Source: Eutypa lata (lineage: Eukaryota > Ascomycota > Sordariomycetes > Xylariales > Diatrypaceae). Taken from it: a stretch of 64,000 bases of DNA. The notes beneath the pieces were generated by a model. That model was given only the letters and a program-made list of their open reading frames with translations, was not told the DNA's origin and ran no database searches. A program made the position numbers and the translations under genes. The stretch lies in contig JAKULF010000011.1 in the NCBI GenBank assembly GCA_022661535.1, positions 992,001-1,056,000 on the forward strand. Direction: 5' to 3'. This document shows positions 1 through 12,900 of the stretch, piece after piece. Every line of letters starts with the position of its first letter. Within the stretch, counting starts at the first letter, position 1.

Positions 1-3000
1 ATAATAAAAAATAAAAAATATAATTTTAAATTTCTTTTATTTTTTTCGTAAAAATATATTTAAATATATATATATAATATTATATAATATAAAAATCTTT
101 TTATATATATTAAGTTTTTTAAAAATAAGGTTACGTTTTTTTAATTTTTTAAAAATTATATAACATTTAAAATATTATAATTAATATTATTAAAATTAAA
201 AGAATTTTATAATTTATATAATTTAAAAAATATTTATAATATTTTAAAAATTATAATATTAAATGTTAATTTAAATGTAATTTATTTATTTATTTATTAT
301 ATAATTAATATAATAAATTTATAATATAATAATTATAATTATAAATTTAAAACCTTAAAGTTTAAATTTTATTTAATAAATTAAAGGAATAAATAAATTA
401 ATGTATTATATAAACTTTTAAAATATATAAACTTTTTAAATACTTTTTTATAAGTTTTAACTTTTTATTTTTAAATATATCTTTTTTAAATAATTATAAT
501 ATAAAACATTTTATATAAAAATTTAAAATAAATTTAACTTTTTAATTAAAAAAATTAAAACTTAATTATAAAACGTTTAATTATATTTATAAAATCTCGT
601 TATTTACTTTAAAAAATTAATATAACGATAAATCTTTTTAATTTATAAAAATTAATTTTAATTAAAAAAAATTAATTATTAAATAATATAATAAAATAAA
701 TTTAATAAAATAATTAAAAAGAAATTATAATTATATAAACAATTAACTTTTAAAATTAAACTTTATTTTTATTTTTATAAAAAGCTTATATTACGTAATT
801 AAAATTCGAAATAAACGTTAATAAATAAATATTAAATAAATTAAACATTAAATTAAATATATTAAAATACGTATTAAAAATATAAAACGTTTTTTTATTT
901 TTAATAATTATAAAAGTTATTATTTAATTAAATTTAATAAATATTATAATAATAATATTATTAATATTTTTTTATATATTTCTTATTAATTTTAATTTAT
1001 TAATATAATTAATTTTATTTTATTTTAAAATACGTTTATTTATTATATATCGAAAATTTTATAAAACGTTAAATTATTTATATTATTAAAAAAGATTTTA
1101 TTTTTAACTTTTATAATATATATTTTATAATTATAAAGTTTAATAATATTAAATTTAACTTTAAAAAGATTAAATTTACTTTATTTAATTAATATTATAT
1201 TAATTATTTTTTTCTTTAATATTATTTTAATTTTAATTTTATTTAATAAAACTTTTTAAATTATAAATAAAATAATAAAATAATTACGTTATTTATAAAA
1301 AAACATTAAAAATTATTAAAATAATTTATTAACGAAAATAATTAAATTAATAAATTTATTAATAAAAAATAACTTAATATTATTATACGAAATATCGTTT
1401 TTAAAATAAAAAATTATTTAATTTTATAAAATAAATTATATTTTAAATAAACGTTAAAAAGTTAAAAAATATACGTTTATAAAAAAACATTTATAATAAT
1501 AAAAATAAACTTTATTAACGAAAAAAGAAATATTAAATAATAATTTTAATTAATAATAATTAAAAATAATTATAAAATAAATTAAAATTAAAAATTAAAA
1601 ACGTAATATTTATAAAACGTTATATATAATATATATATATATTTATAAAAAAAAATAAAAAAACGTTTATAATAAAAAGTTTAATTAATTTAAATTTATA
1701 TTTTAGGTTATTATAAAATTATAAAACTTTTAATTTATAATATAAAAAAATATTTAATAAATTTATATATTTAAAAAGCTTATATAATACGTTATTTTAT
1801 AATTTTTTAAACTTTTTAATTTTTAATTTTTAATTTATATTAATAATATAATTATTATTTTTATAAAATAATTTTTAAAATTTAAATTATTTTTATTTAA
1901 ATGTTTTTATAATTAATATATTATTAATATTATATAATAAAATCTTAAAATATTATAATCTTTATAATATAATAAATAATTATTATATATTATATATAAC
2001 GTTAATATAAATTTATAAAAATAATTTATTAAAACGATTTTATAATTAATATATTATTATTATTATTTTTATTATATTTAAAAATCGTTTAAAAGTAATT
2101 TTATATAAAAACATTTAATAATAATATATAAATTAAAAATTCGTTTAAATTAATAAATTTCGTAATTTATTTTAAATTTATTAACTTTAAAAATAAAATT
2201 TTAAAAATAAAATTAAATAAAGTTATTTAAAAACTTTTAACGTTTTAATTATTATTTTATAAATTAATTCTTTTTAAGTATATATTATTAATATCTTTTA
2301 TTATATTAAATTATATTTATAAATTAAATTATATTAAATATTTTATTAATTTTAAATATAATAAAAAGTTTTTATATATATTAATTTTAAAATTTATTAT
2401 AAATTATTTTATTTTAAAATATAATTTAATTATAATATATAAATAATAAAATAATATTAAATTAATATATATATAAAAATATTTTTTTTTAATTATTATT
2501 AATTTTTTATTAATAAAATAATAAAAGTTAAATTTAAATTATAATAATTTAAATATATTTAATAATTTTTAATTTATTAATTATTTATAATTTATTTCTT
2601 TATATAAAATATTATAATATAACGTAATATATAAACCTTTTAATTATATAAATGTTATTACGATACGTATATATTTAATAAAGAATTTATTAATAAAAGT
2701 TATAATAAAACGTAATTATTACGATAAATATAACAAAAGTTAATTAATGCGTAACTTTATTAAATAATTATCTTTATAATTATATTTACTACGCGCTTTT
2801 ATTTATTGTTTTTTTCTTTAATTTAAAATTTTATATAATTAATAAAATTCGAATTTTCTTTTATATTTAACGGTTTCGTAATAAATGTTTTAATTATTTT
2901 ATAATATAATTAAACTTTAATATATTTAATATTTATAATTTTATAAATATTTTATCGATTTAATTTAAATTTTAATTATAATTATATATTATATATATAA

Positions 3001-3900
3001 ATTTAAAATTTAAAATAAAAATTATTAAAAAGATTTTCGTTTATATATTACGTAAAAAGTTAAATTTAACGTTAAAATTTATATATTATATTAATTATTT
3101 AAATTATTTTATTTTAAATTTAATTATAAATTTATAATATAATTATATTATAAAATAATTAAAAGCTTTATATAATTAAAATATTTATTTTTTATATTAA
3201 CGTAAAATTAAATTAAATAAATTTATAACGTTATATATATAAATTATAAAATAATAAATTTATAAACATTTTAATATTCTTTATATTTAAAATTAATAAA
3301 TTCTTTTATAAAACTTATTTTATTAATATATTTTAAAAATATAATTTAAAACTTTTTTATTATAAAGAATTTTTTATAAAAAAATTATTTTAATAATTAA
3401 TATAATAATAATAATATATTAAAATATTATTTAAATTAATATATTATAATTATATATTATTTTATTAAATATATAATTTTAAACGTTTTTATTATATAAA
3501 TTTATTTATATTAAATATAAATATTAATTATTACGTAATTATAATAATTTAAATTTTAAAATTTAAATAATTAATTATTACGTAATTATAATAATTTAAA
3601 TTTTAAAATTTAAATAATTAATTATTATTTTTATTTTTATTTATTTTTTATTAAAAAAATATATTATAATATAATTTTCTTTTTAAATATTTAATTAAAA
3701 AATAAAATAAAAGATAATATATATATAAAAGAATTTAAAATTTCGTTAATAAATAAAATATATAAAATAATAAATATATAAAAAATAAATATATATATAT
3801 ATATATATAAAATTATAAAATAATTTTATTATATTAATTTTATTTTATTTTTTATTATATAATTATATTATATATATATATAAATCTTGTTTTAATATAT
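1..3900. repeat. RIP-degraded AT-rich repeat block
   Basis: The stretch is nearly pure A/T, and the surviving C and G lie mostly in CpG or CpT context, the pattern RIP leaves when it converts CpA to TpA. Stop codons fill all frames. About 560–1560 aligns, on the opposite strand, with about 10800–11800, so at least this part is an old transposon copy. No gene can be read. The transition to normal sequence lies near 3900–3960. Confidence 0.9.
3523..3630. repeat. Exact tandem duplication, 47 bp unit
   Basis: A 47-base unit starting ATTAATTATTACGTAATTAT occurs at 3523–3569 and again, without a mismatch, at 3570–3616. About 13 bases of a third unit follow. It lies inside RIP-degraded DNA. Perfect identity suggests duplication after mutation stopped. 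Confidence 0.85.
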
Positions 3901-4221
3901 TAATACGTTTTATAATTATGCTTTATTATATCTTTAATACTTGTTACTTTGTTAAGAAACCCTTTTTGTAAAGCGATTTATAATAACTTGTGCATAATTA
4001 AAGAATGTACATAAAGCAAGCAATTTTTACATTTCCAAGGTCCAATTGAATAAATCATTCGGAGATCATACGTAGCTAATAACCAGTATTAGACATCGCT
4101 CATAGCACAAAAGTCAAAAGTGTGTTCCTGTCCTTCCGCCGATACACAACCACTTTTCAAGTTTGAATCGGCACGATATTTGGTGCAATGGACTGTAACA
4201 TCTTCTGCATTCCTTCACACC

Positions 4222-6061
4222 TTATTCGCCAACTTCACGATCGGCGTCCCATCTCACGCCCCGGAACATCGGCCATTCGATGGTTGCATGACGGATTCTC
4301 TTACCCCAGATGTACAATGGAATCCATAGCACAAAGACTGCAAAACTGATTCCTGCTAGAGTGCCGAAAACACTTTTCAGTCCATACCCTTCGATCCATG
4401 GATTGACATAGAAGGATACAAGAAATCCAAGGGCCGCTAAGCTTCTGTCAGTGCAATTCTACGTCTAAATGGTCTCGAGGCCCACTTACCCTTGAAACTC
4501 AACTGAGAAACGACACACTCTCCCGCAATTGGCCGATAAGCGTCGATGACATAGACAATGACGATGTTTGTGGACTGAGTCAAGGAGAATCCCACTAGGC
4601 TTAGCGTTAGCAAGGATGTTCCGACAGAAGATGCCAAAATGAGCAGACTTACGCAGGCCGAGACCAAGAATAGGCACAATCCAGTGAGTGCCGTATGCAA
4701 GTCCGAAGCCATACATGATCATCGAGGCTGGGAGGAGGAACAACGCGAGCGTGATGGTCGGCAGTCGCATTTCAGGTTCTCTGATTCCACCATTTCGCTT
4801 GGTCAACCAGAGCGCCACGTAATCTGAAAACCACCCGCCTCCTACGATACCCCCCGAAGCGCCGATCAAGACAGCCACGAAGGCGAGCCCGGACTGCCAT
4901 GTGACAAAACCGTACTGTTCGGCAAGAGCTGTGGAGAAATGTGTGCTCAGGGCAACGAAACAGCCGACTACAGCAGACATAACGAGGGTGGCCCAAAAGA
5001 CTGGTGGGAGGAGAAGCAGTGGGATTGGTCTCCAGAAAAGTTTGAGGAGGGATTCAGAGGTGTAGATGCCATTGAAGAGAGCCAGTCGCTGACGGTAGGT
5101 CTTGACCTTGGGCGTCGGGGGGCTTGAGATAACCTCGAGATAGATAAATTCATCCTTGGGATCGTCGGAAGGTTTGGCTCCTTCCGGCTGGGCTGACGGC
5201 TGGAGCCTAGTATAACATGTTTCCGGGATTGTCAACACAATAAGGATTGTAAGGCTCCAAATAAGACCGGTAGCCAAATAATAGATGACTCGCCAGCTTA
5301 GCGTCGTGGTAATGAATCCCGAAATTATAATGCCCAGAGCAATGCCGCAGGCAAGGGATGCGGAGTATAGACTAAACACTATTAGTTCCGTTTATACACC
5401 ATAAATATTACCGAGTAGACTTACGCCATCACAACGCCGCGCTCGTGAAGAAAGAAGGTGTCGGCGATAGTCAATGGAGCCAGGCACTCTGCAGAGCCGC
5501 CGGCGAAACCAAGGACAAGTCTTGCTGCAAGTTCACTGCCATACCCTTGAGCCAGTCCTGCCCACAGAGCAGTACCACCATATATAGCAAAGGACATGAT
5601 GTATACCGGTCTGCGACCATATTTGATAATCAGAGGCATGTAGAAGAGGTTGGACATGCCCTGAAGGAAAGAAGTGGTGGTGAACAGATATGCAGTTTTC
5701 GCCAGACTCGATGACCACCCGGGGCTATCTGGTGGCGTTCCCCAGAGGTCGATGACGATGTTGACCATGTCAACGCTTGGGCCCGCCGCGAGGAATTGAG
5801 CCATGAAGATGGCCAAACAAGTGACGGCAGCGATATACCATCTGAATCCTTTCGACCTATTTTGGTTTATCAATTAGCCTCCAAAATATTCCCATCACTC
5901 AGGTGATGGAGATGCCCTTACCAGTTCAGGGGGTCGTTTGGGTCGGCTGAGGGAGTTGGCACCAACATGACCTCGTTGGTCTCATGATGGTGAAGTCGAA
6001 CGGATCCAAGGGTATTGACTTGTTGGGTTTCATCCCCTTGCTTCCGGTTTATTGTGCCCAT
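4222..6061 (-). CDS. MFS transporter (five exons, intact)
   Basis: Exons on the minus strand are 6061–5922, 5856–5425, 5371–4653, 4594–4490 and 4436–4222, separated by GT–AG introns of 65, 53, 58 and 53 nt. Together they give 536 residues in frame. The N-terminal tail carries DPNDPLNW (about 40–47), typical of fungal drug:H+ antiporter-like MFS proteins just before TM1. Motif A appears as YGRRP (126–130) between TM2 and TM3. PETCY follows the first six helices, a long hydrophilic central loop comes next, and six more hydrophobic segments follow. The ATG at 6061 is the only methionine in frame upstream of exon 2. A proton-driven exporter or importer in the plasma membrane is expected; the substrate cannot be read from sequence. 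The fungal Hol1/DHA1-type group is my best guess. The gene is free of RIP damage although RIP-degraded DNA flanks it on both sides. It diverges from the SnoaL-like gene at 7048. Confidence 0.9.
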
Positions 6062-6221
6062 GATGTTTTTGGCTGTAGATTTAATGAAATGGTTATTGAG
6101 CCTTGGAGGGAGTTCGCCGATGTCAATGGATGTTGATATGGTAAGAAAGAAATGAAGAGGTCGGTGTTTATTTTAAAGTACGTGTGGCTGCAGCTATAAT
6201 TATAACAAAACAAACTCTTTT

Positions 6222-6458
6222 TAATAAAGCAAACTTCTTTCTTTACGAACTATTCTTTTTATGAATTACTTTTTTACGACTTATTTATATTTATATTTTT
6301 TAAAATTATATAAAAAAATTAATAAAAATAATAAAAATAAACGATTTAAAATTATATATTTTATTATATTTAATTAAAATAATATATATAATTATAAAAA
6401 TAATAATATATTTTATTTTATTTTAATAATATTATTAATAAATTTATAAATATATAAA

Positions 6459-6496
<38 letters not shown>

Positions 6497-6712
6497 TATA
6501 AAATTAATAAATTATAAAATTAAAATTAAAACTTTTAATTTTTAATTATATTAATATTTTATATTATTTAATTTATTATAAATTTAAAAAATTTAAATAA
6601 TAATTAAATTAATTAAATTAAATTACTTTTTTTATATTATTTATATTATTTAATTATTATTTAAAATTAAAAGTTATTAAATAAATATAATGCGAATTAT
6701 ATTAATTAAATT
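6222..6712. repeat. RIP-degraded insertion between two divergent genes
   Basis: About 490 bases of almost pure A/T, including a (TA)n run near 6460–6495, with sharp edges against ordinary sequence on both sides. It sits between the MFS start (6061) and the start of the SnoaL-like gene (7048), so it interrupts or replaces part of their intergenic promoter region. No terminal repeats were recognised. Confidence 0.75.
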
Positions 6713-7047
6713 ATTCATCGCTTAAAGGCTTAAAACCCGGTTGAGTGGGGTCTGGAGGTCTGGGGTATCGTCGCGCATCGTTGATTCGTTGTCGGCAAAG
6801 TTTCGCCACATGTTCCGAGAACGTGGAGCCGAAACGGGAGCAATACACATCGGAATCGACGTAATAGCTGATAGCCATGCTTCTAGTGCGAAGCACATTG
6901 TTTATTTAGTTAGGTATTCAACCCGGCTATTAAGATCAAGCAAGATTTAGCTCGTCTGTTTAGTTCTTGACTTCATACTGCGCAAATCAAGTTTTCCTGC
7001 CTCGTATTCTTATTCTTCGCCCATCAAGTGCGATCGCCTAATCTATC

Positions 7048-7533
7048 ATGCCCAAGTACAGCAAAGAGAAGTTTCTCGACTATATTCGGGCCTTCAATAC
7101 CCCTGATTGGGAGAAACAACACTCCTTTTACGCAAAAGATGTCACCCTGGCTCTGCCCCGCGGCGATGGCCTGCCAACTTTCAAGGGATCTCAGGAGATC
7201 AAAAACCACTACGGTCCTTTGCTGGACAACTTCGTTGAACACGTTGTTCCCCTCGAGCTAATGATTGAGGAAGACAAGATATTCTTCATGATGGAAACCA
7301 ACTTCAAGGCGAAGAAAGCGGCACATGGTCCGGCAGGATTCGACTGTGTTCCCGGCGATGTTATTCGCGTCGAAGTCTGGGCTTTGTACCGCATGGAAGG
7401 TGATTTGATGAAAACCATCGTCACAAACCAGCATACAGGGGAATTTCTGGGACAAGAAAAGACTTTCGAGGAACGAATCAAAGAGAGTCAAAGCAGGGCT
7501 GATAAAGAACTCTTAGCTATCCTGTATGGTTGA
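7048..7533 (+). CDS. SnoaL-like / NTF2-fold small protein
   Basis: A single-exon gene of 161 residues with a clean ATG. The order is typical of SnoaL-like (NTF2 fold) proteins: an N-terminal helix (FLDYIRAFNTPDWEK), the strand FYAKDVTLALP, a FKGSQEIKNHYGPLLDNF helix that lines the pocket, then strands ending in VEVWALYRMEGDLMKTIVTNQHTGEF. Fold-family members act as small isomerases, cyclases or dehydratases in secondary metabolism or as binding proteins; no catalytic set is obvious here. The length fits a one-domain member. Its neighbour on the other strand is an MFS transporter, which fits a small metabolic cluster, but no synthase gene is present. The gene shows no RIP damage. The fold assignment is by pattern, not by search. 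Confidence 0.75.
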   Translation: MPKYSKEKFLDYIRAFNTPDWEKQHSFYAKDVTLALPRGDGLPTFKGSQEIKNHYGPLLDNFVEHVVPLELMIEEDKIFFMMETNFKAKKAAHGPAGFDCVPGDVIRVEVWALYRMEGDLMKTIVTNQHTGEFLGQEKTFEERIKESQSRADKELLAILYG

Positions 7534-8079
7534 AATGGTCTAAGCAACCGTCCTCAACTGTGACAGGCCCGGTTTAGACTACCAATAACATTCTTTCCTA
7601 AGAAGGGATTAAAGATGAGTGTTCAGGAAATCAAACGAAGAGGCAAGCGAAAAGTGCTGGATTGTTTCACAGTTGAGAACATCAGGTAGAATCCTACGAC
7701 TTAGTAGATCTTAGTCTATTTAATGGGGCACTAAGACAAATTTGAAGCTGTTGTGTGTATAGTATTTTTTCAAGCCGTCTTTGAAGCCTCATCTCATCTA
7801 ATTTGTATGCTGGCTACCCTCACTTGATTCTACGTATTCTCACAGGCCATTCGTGCTCGTTGCCCAGTGTCAGTATGCACTATTTTTAATACATCATCTT
7901 AAGAGTTTGCACTATTATCTAGAAAGTCTAGGTTTTAATAATATAGTATTGCGAAAAATAAAGATTTAAAGATAAATCAAGAAAATAAAAAAATCACTTA
8001 ATAAACTTATTTAATTTCGTATTAAAACTTTTAATAAAACATAATTTATTATGTAAAATACTATTTGCGCAGTGACCCA
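7534..8079. other. 3' flank of the SnoaL-like gene
   Basis: Ordinary intergenic sequence to about 7920, then increasingly A/T-rich. No gene or RNA is recognised. Confidence 0.5.
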
Positions 8080-8220
8080 CCCATTTCGGCTGCCATCAGC
8101 TGCCACCCAACTAGTGTCACTTAGCTGCCACTCGCCACTTAACTGCTACCACCATCTAGCTTAATTGCTACCACCTAGCTGCCACCACTTAAATTAACTG
8201 TAATCTAACTGCTGCTGCTA
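8080..8220 (-). repeat. Degenerate GCTGCCACC repeats, outlier of the arm repeat
   Basis: Imperfect copies of GCTGCCACC, TAACTGCTACC and ACCTAGCTGCC. The reverse complement resembles the GGTGGCAGCAGCTAGGTGGC motifs at about 24980–25130 and 27480–27620. It retains G and C and lies at the edge of the RIP-degraded nest, so it is probably a decayed fragment of the same repeat in reverse orientation. Confidence 0.55.
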
Positions 8221-8589
8221 TTATAAAGCGTAAATAACTTTAAAGATAATGGCAATATAAATAAGTAAATAAGTAAATAAATAAATAAGTATAATAATTA
8301 AAAATAAATAACGTTTAATTTAAAAAATTAATTTTATCTTTTATTTTTAAACTTAAATAACTTTATAATAATATAATTTAAAATTATAAAATAAAATATA
8401 AAAATTATTTTACATTAAAATAAATAATATTATATTTTTCTTTATTTTTAAAACGTTATAATTATAACGTAATATTATATATTAATATTTTTTAAAATAT
8501 TAAAATTATAATATTTATTTATAAATATTTTATAATATTTATATATAAATAAAATTAAAAAAAATATTTTTTAAATTTTATATATATAT
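8221..8589. repeat. RIP-degraded AT-rich sequence
   Basis: A/T-rich with an AAATAAGT-type microsatellite at about 8255–8290. Only CpG-context C and G survive further on. No gene is present. Confidence 0.6.
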
Positions 8590-9960
8590 AAATAAAATTT
8601 TATTAACCGTTACGGTATAAAAAAATACGGCCTTTTATAAACTTTAAGGATTTTTTTTCAACTTTTAAAATCGGTAAAATTTTACTTCGTAAATTATAAT
8701 TTATTACGTTAAATCCGAAAAATTTATTCGAAAAATTAAAATATAAATTATTAATAATAACAAAATTATTTAAATTATTATAATATTTATTTTTACTTAT
8801 AAACTTTATAATAAATTATATATTACGATAATTTAAATATTTAAAAAATTCGAAAAATTTAAATTACGAAATTCGAATTTTTAATTTTATAATTTTATAA
8901 CTTTATAATTTAAAATTCGAATCTTAAGCTTTATAAATTTATTATTATATATTACGAATTTTATAAATTTAATTATTACATTATAAGCTTTTTACATTAA
9001 TTATTATATATAAATCTTATATTTAATTTTATATATATATTTAATTTTATACTTATACGTAAATTTAATCGACTTATAACCGAATTAATTAATTAAAATT
9101 ACATTATTTAATTATATTATTTTAAAAATCTTTAAATAATTAAAGCTTTAAAAGTATAATTTATAAGTTTATAAATTCGAAAAGTAATTAATAAATAATT
9201 AATAAATTTATAAATTATAAGTTTATAAGTTTATAAATTACTTTCGTATAATTATTATAATTATTTATATATAATTATAAATTAATTATAAAATAAATTT
9301 ATAAACTATTTAATTAATTATTATTACTTATAACTTTTAAACTTATAATTATTATAATTACTTATAATTATTATAATTACTTATATATAATTATAAATTA
9401 ATTATAAATTTAAAAATTATAAAGTTATAAGTTATAAAATAAGTTTATAAATTACTTAATTATTATTATCGTATAATTATTATAATTATTTATAATTATA
9501 AATTTATAAGTTATAAGTTTATAAGTTTAAAAGTTATAAAATAAGTTTATAAATTTATAAGTTTAAAAGCTATAAGTTTAAAAGTTATAAAATAAGTTTA
9601 TAAGTTATAAATTTAAAAGTTATAAAGTAAATTTATAAACTATAAGTTTAAAAGTTATAAGATAAGTTTATAAGTTATAAGTTTAAAAGTTATAAAATAA
9701 ATTTATAAATTATAAATAATTAAAGTTAAATAGCTTATAAAACTTAAAAAATACATTTAATAAAAATGTTAAATCTTTTTTAAAATTAATTAAAAAATTA
9801 ACGTTAATTAACTTTAAATTAACTCGACATTAAGTTTTTATTAACTTAAAATTAATTAATTACAAAAAGGTATTTTTATTAATATTCGTTATTCGTATTA
9901 ATTTTATTTTTACTTCGAATTTTACGATTAATTTCGAAAAACGTTAAAATAAAAGATCTT
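8590..9960 (-). repeat. Arm repeat, inverted copy (fully RIP-degraded)
   Basis: The reverse complement of this stretch aligns with 15765–17090 over its whole length. The outer end (ccgttacg… tacggcc… aaggatttttt, about 8607–8660) pairs with 16990–17080. The inner end (cgaattttacgattaatttc, about 9917–9936) pairs with 15790–15815. The middle, 9170–9720, is made of attataagttt-type units, which is what the CTGTAGGTCTGTAAG minisatellite of the other copies becomes when its CpA and TpG sites are mutated. No gene is readable. Confidence 0.8.
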
Positions 9961-12900
9961 TTAAATTTAATAATATATTAAAATCTTAAAATTATAAACT
10001 TAAAATTAATAAAGTTATTAAAGTTTTAAAAAAATTTTAAACTTAAAAGTTTAAAAAATATTACGTTTTATATATAAAATGTATACTTTTATATAATTAT
10101 ACATTTTATTTTTAACTTTATTATCGAATAAAAGATTTAAAAAATATTTTAAATCGATAAAAGCGTTATTTTTATAATTAATATTAATACGAAAAAATCA
10201 TTTTATATATTTATATATAAAGTTATAAAATTATACGTTTTTAAACTTAATAAGTTTTAATATAAAAATATTATTTAAACGTTATTTATTTTATTTTATT
10301 ATAAGTAAATAAATAAATAAATAAATAATTTATTAATTAACTTAAAGCTTATAATACTTTTAATTATAAAGCTTTTATAAAAAATATTAAATAAATTCGT
10401 CGATTTCGATAATATTATAATAATATAATATTATAAAAAGTTATATTAATAATATTATATATAAATCTTTATTATTATAAATTAATTAAAATTATTTATA
10501 ATAATTTATATAATTAAAAAATATTTTTTTATATATAATAAATAAAAGTTAATAAATATAATAAATAATAAATAATTATATAAATAAGTTATTACGTAAA
10601 TAAATTTAAAGATATTACGTTAATAATATTTTACTTTATTATAAATTAAAAATATCATTACTTAAATAATATAAATAATAATATAAAATATAAACTTAAA
10701 TTTATTAACTTTTTTATCATTAAATATCTTTTTAATATTTTAATAAATATACGTATTATATTTTCGTTTTTTCGATTTAATATTTTTTTAACGATTATTT
10801 TTAATCGTTATTAATTATAATTATTAATTAATATTTTTTTATTAATAAATTCTTTTATTATAAATATATATTTTTTAATTTTTAATATTTATTTAAAATA
10901 TAATTTATTTCGCGAAATTAAATAATTTTTTAAAAACGTTATTATATATAATAATATTAAATTATTTTTTATTAATAATTTATTTTAATAATTTTTAATT
11001 TTATTTTATAAATAACGTAATTATTTTATTATATAAAAATAAAAATAAAAATAAAAATAAAACGATATTAAAAGTAAATAAATATAAAAATACTTAAATA
11101 AAAATTTAATTTATTAAAAATGTTTTAAAAATTAAATAAAATAAGTTTAACTTTTTTAAAATTAAATTTAATATTATTAAATATTATAATTATAAAAAAT
11201 ATATTATAAAAGCTTAAAATAAAATGTTTTTTAATAATATAAATAACGTAACGTTTTATAAAACCTTTAATATATAATAAATAAATGCGTTTTTAAATAA
11301 AAAATTAAATTTTTAAAAAATTAAAATTAAATAAATAAATAAATATAAATATATATATAATAATATCGTTATTATTATAATACTTTTCGAATTTAATTAA
11401 ATAATAACTTTCGTAATCGTTAAAAATAATAAAAACGTTTCGTATTTTTAATATATATTTTAATATATTTATTAAAATATTTAATTTATTTAATATTTAA
11501 TTTATTAATTATTTATTTATTTACGTTTATTTTAAACTTTTATTTATATAATATAAAGTTTTTACGAAATTAAATAATAAAAAAATCTTTATTAATTAAA
11601 ATAATAAATAAAAACAAAGTTTAATTTTAAAAATAAATCGTTTATATAATTATAATTTATTTTTAATTTTTTTATAAAATTTATTTAAATTTCTTACGTT
11701 TTTTAAGATTTATAATTATTATATTTAATATTATAAAAAAACTTATTAAATTTTAAATTTTATTAAAATTATAAATATTATTTTTTATAATATTATATTT
11801 AATTATTAATTTTCGAATAAAGTTATATTATTTTTAATATTATTTAAAAAATTTATATAAAATCTTTTAATAATTTATTTTTTAATTTAAACGTAATTTA
11901 AATTTATTTTATAATTTAATAAAATTTTATATTTAATTAATTTTAATATATTTTATAACGCAATAAATTAATAATAAATTAATTATATTTTTTATATATT
12001 AAAACTTAATAAAAAACTTATATATATTTAAATTAAAATATCATTTAACGATTAATTTTTTTTCGATTAAAATTAATCTTTATAAATTAAATATAATATC
12101 GATTTAAAAATATTTATTATAATATTAAACGTTTAAAATAAATAATAATATTTTATAAATAAAATAAAACTTTTTATAATTAAATTTATTTTAACTTTTT
12201 TTATAAAACGTTTTATATTATAATTATTAAAAAATAATTAATAAGTTTATATAATTAAAAATTAATATAATACGTTAAATTAAATTTTGATTTAATTATT
12301 CTTTTTAAAAAAATAAAAAAAATAATTAATATATTATTTAAATTTTATTTTATTAAATCTTTTAAAATATTAAATATAATAATTTATTTTAATTATATAA
12401 ATATATATATTATTATAAATAAAATTATAAAATTATAATTTAAATAATAATTATTAAAACGATTTAAAAAGTTTTTTAATTTTTTTAAAATTAAATAATA
12501 TATATAAATAAATTAATTTAAAATTAATTAATTATATATATATATTATAAAATTATTATAAAATTATTATATTAAATTTAAATTATAATATTTTAAAACG
12601 TAATATAATAATAATTTAATATATTTATTTTATATATTTATTTATAATAATAAAGAAAATATTATTTTTAAAATATATAATTAAATTAAATAAATAATTT
12701 ATTTTAATATTATTTAAATTTTATTATAAATTTTAAAATAAAATAAAATTTAATATAAAAAATAAATATTAATATTAAAACTTTTTATTAATTAATTAAA
12801 TTTAAATTAATAAAAACTTTATATTAAATTAAATTTATAAATATTAAATATTTTAATTAAATATATTTTTTTTAATTTTATAAATTATTTAAAATTAATA

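Noticed and set aside
1..3900. Mitochondrial or plasmid origin for the A/T-rich blocks
   Set aside because: Surviving C and G are concentrated in CpG and CpT, and degraded copies of nuclear repeats are present, which fits RIP better than organelle DNA.
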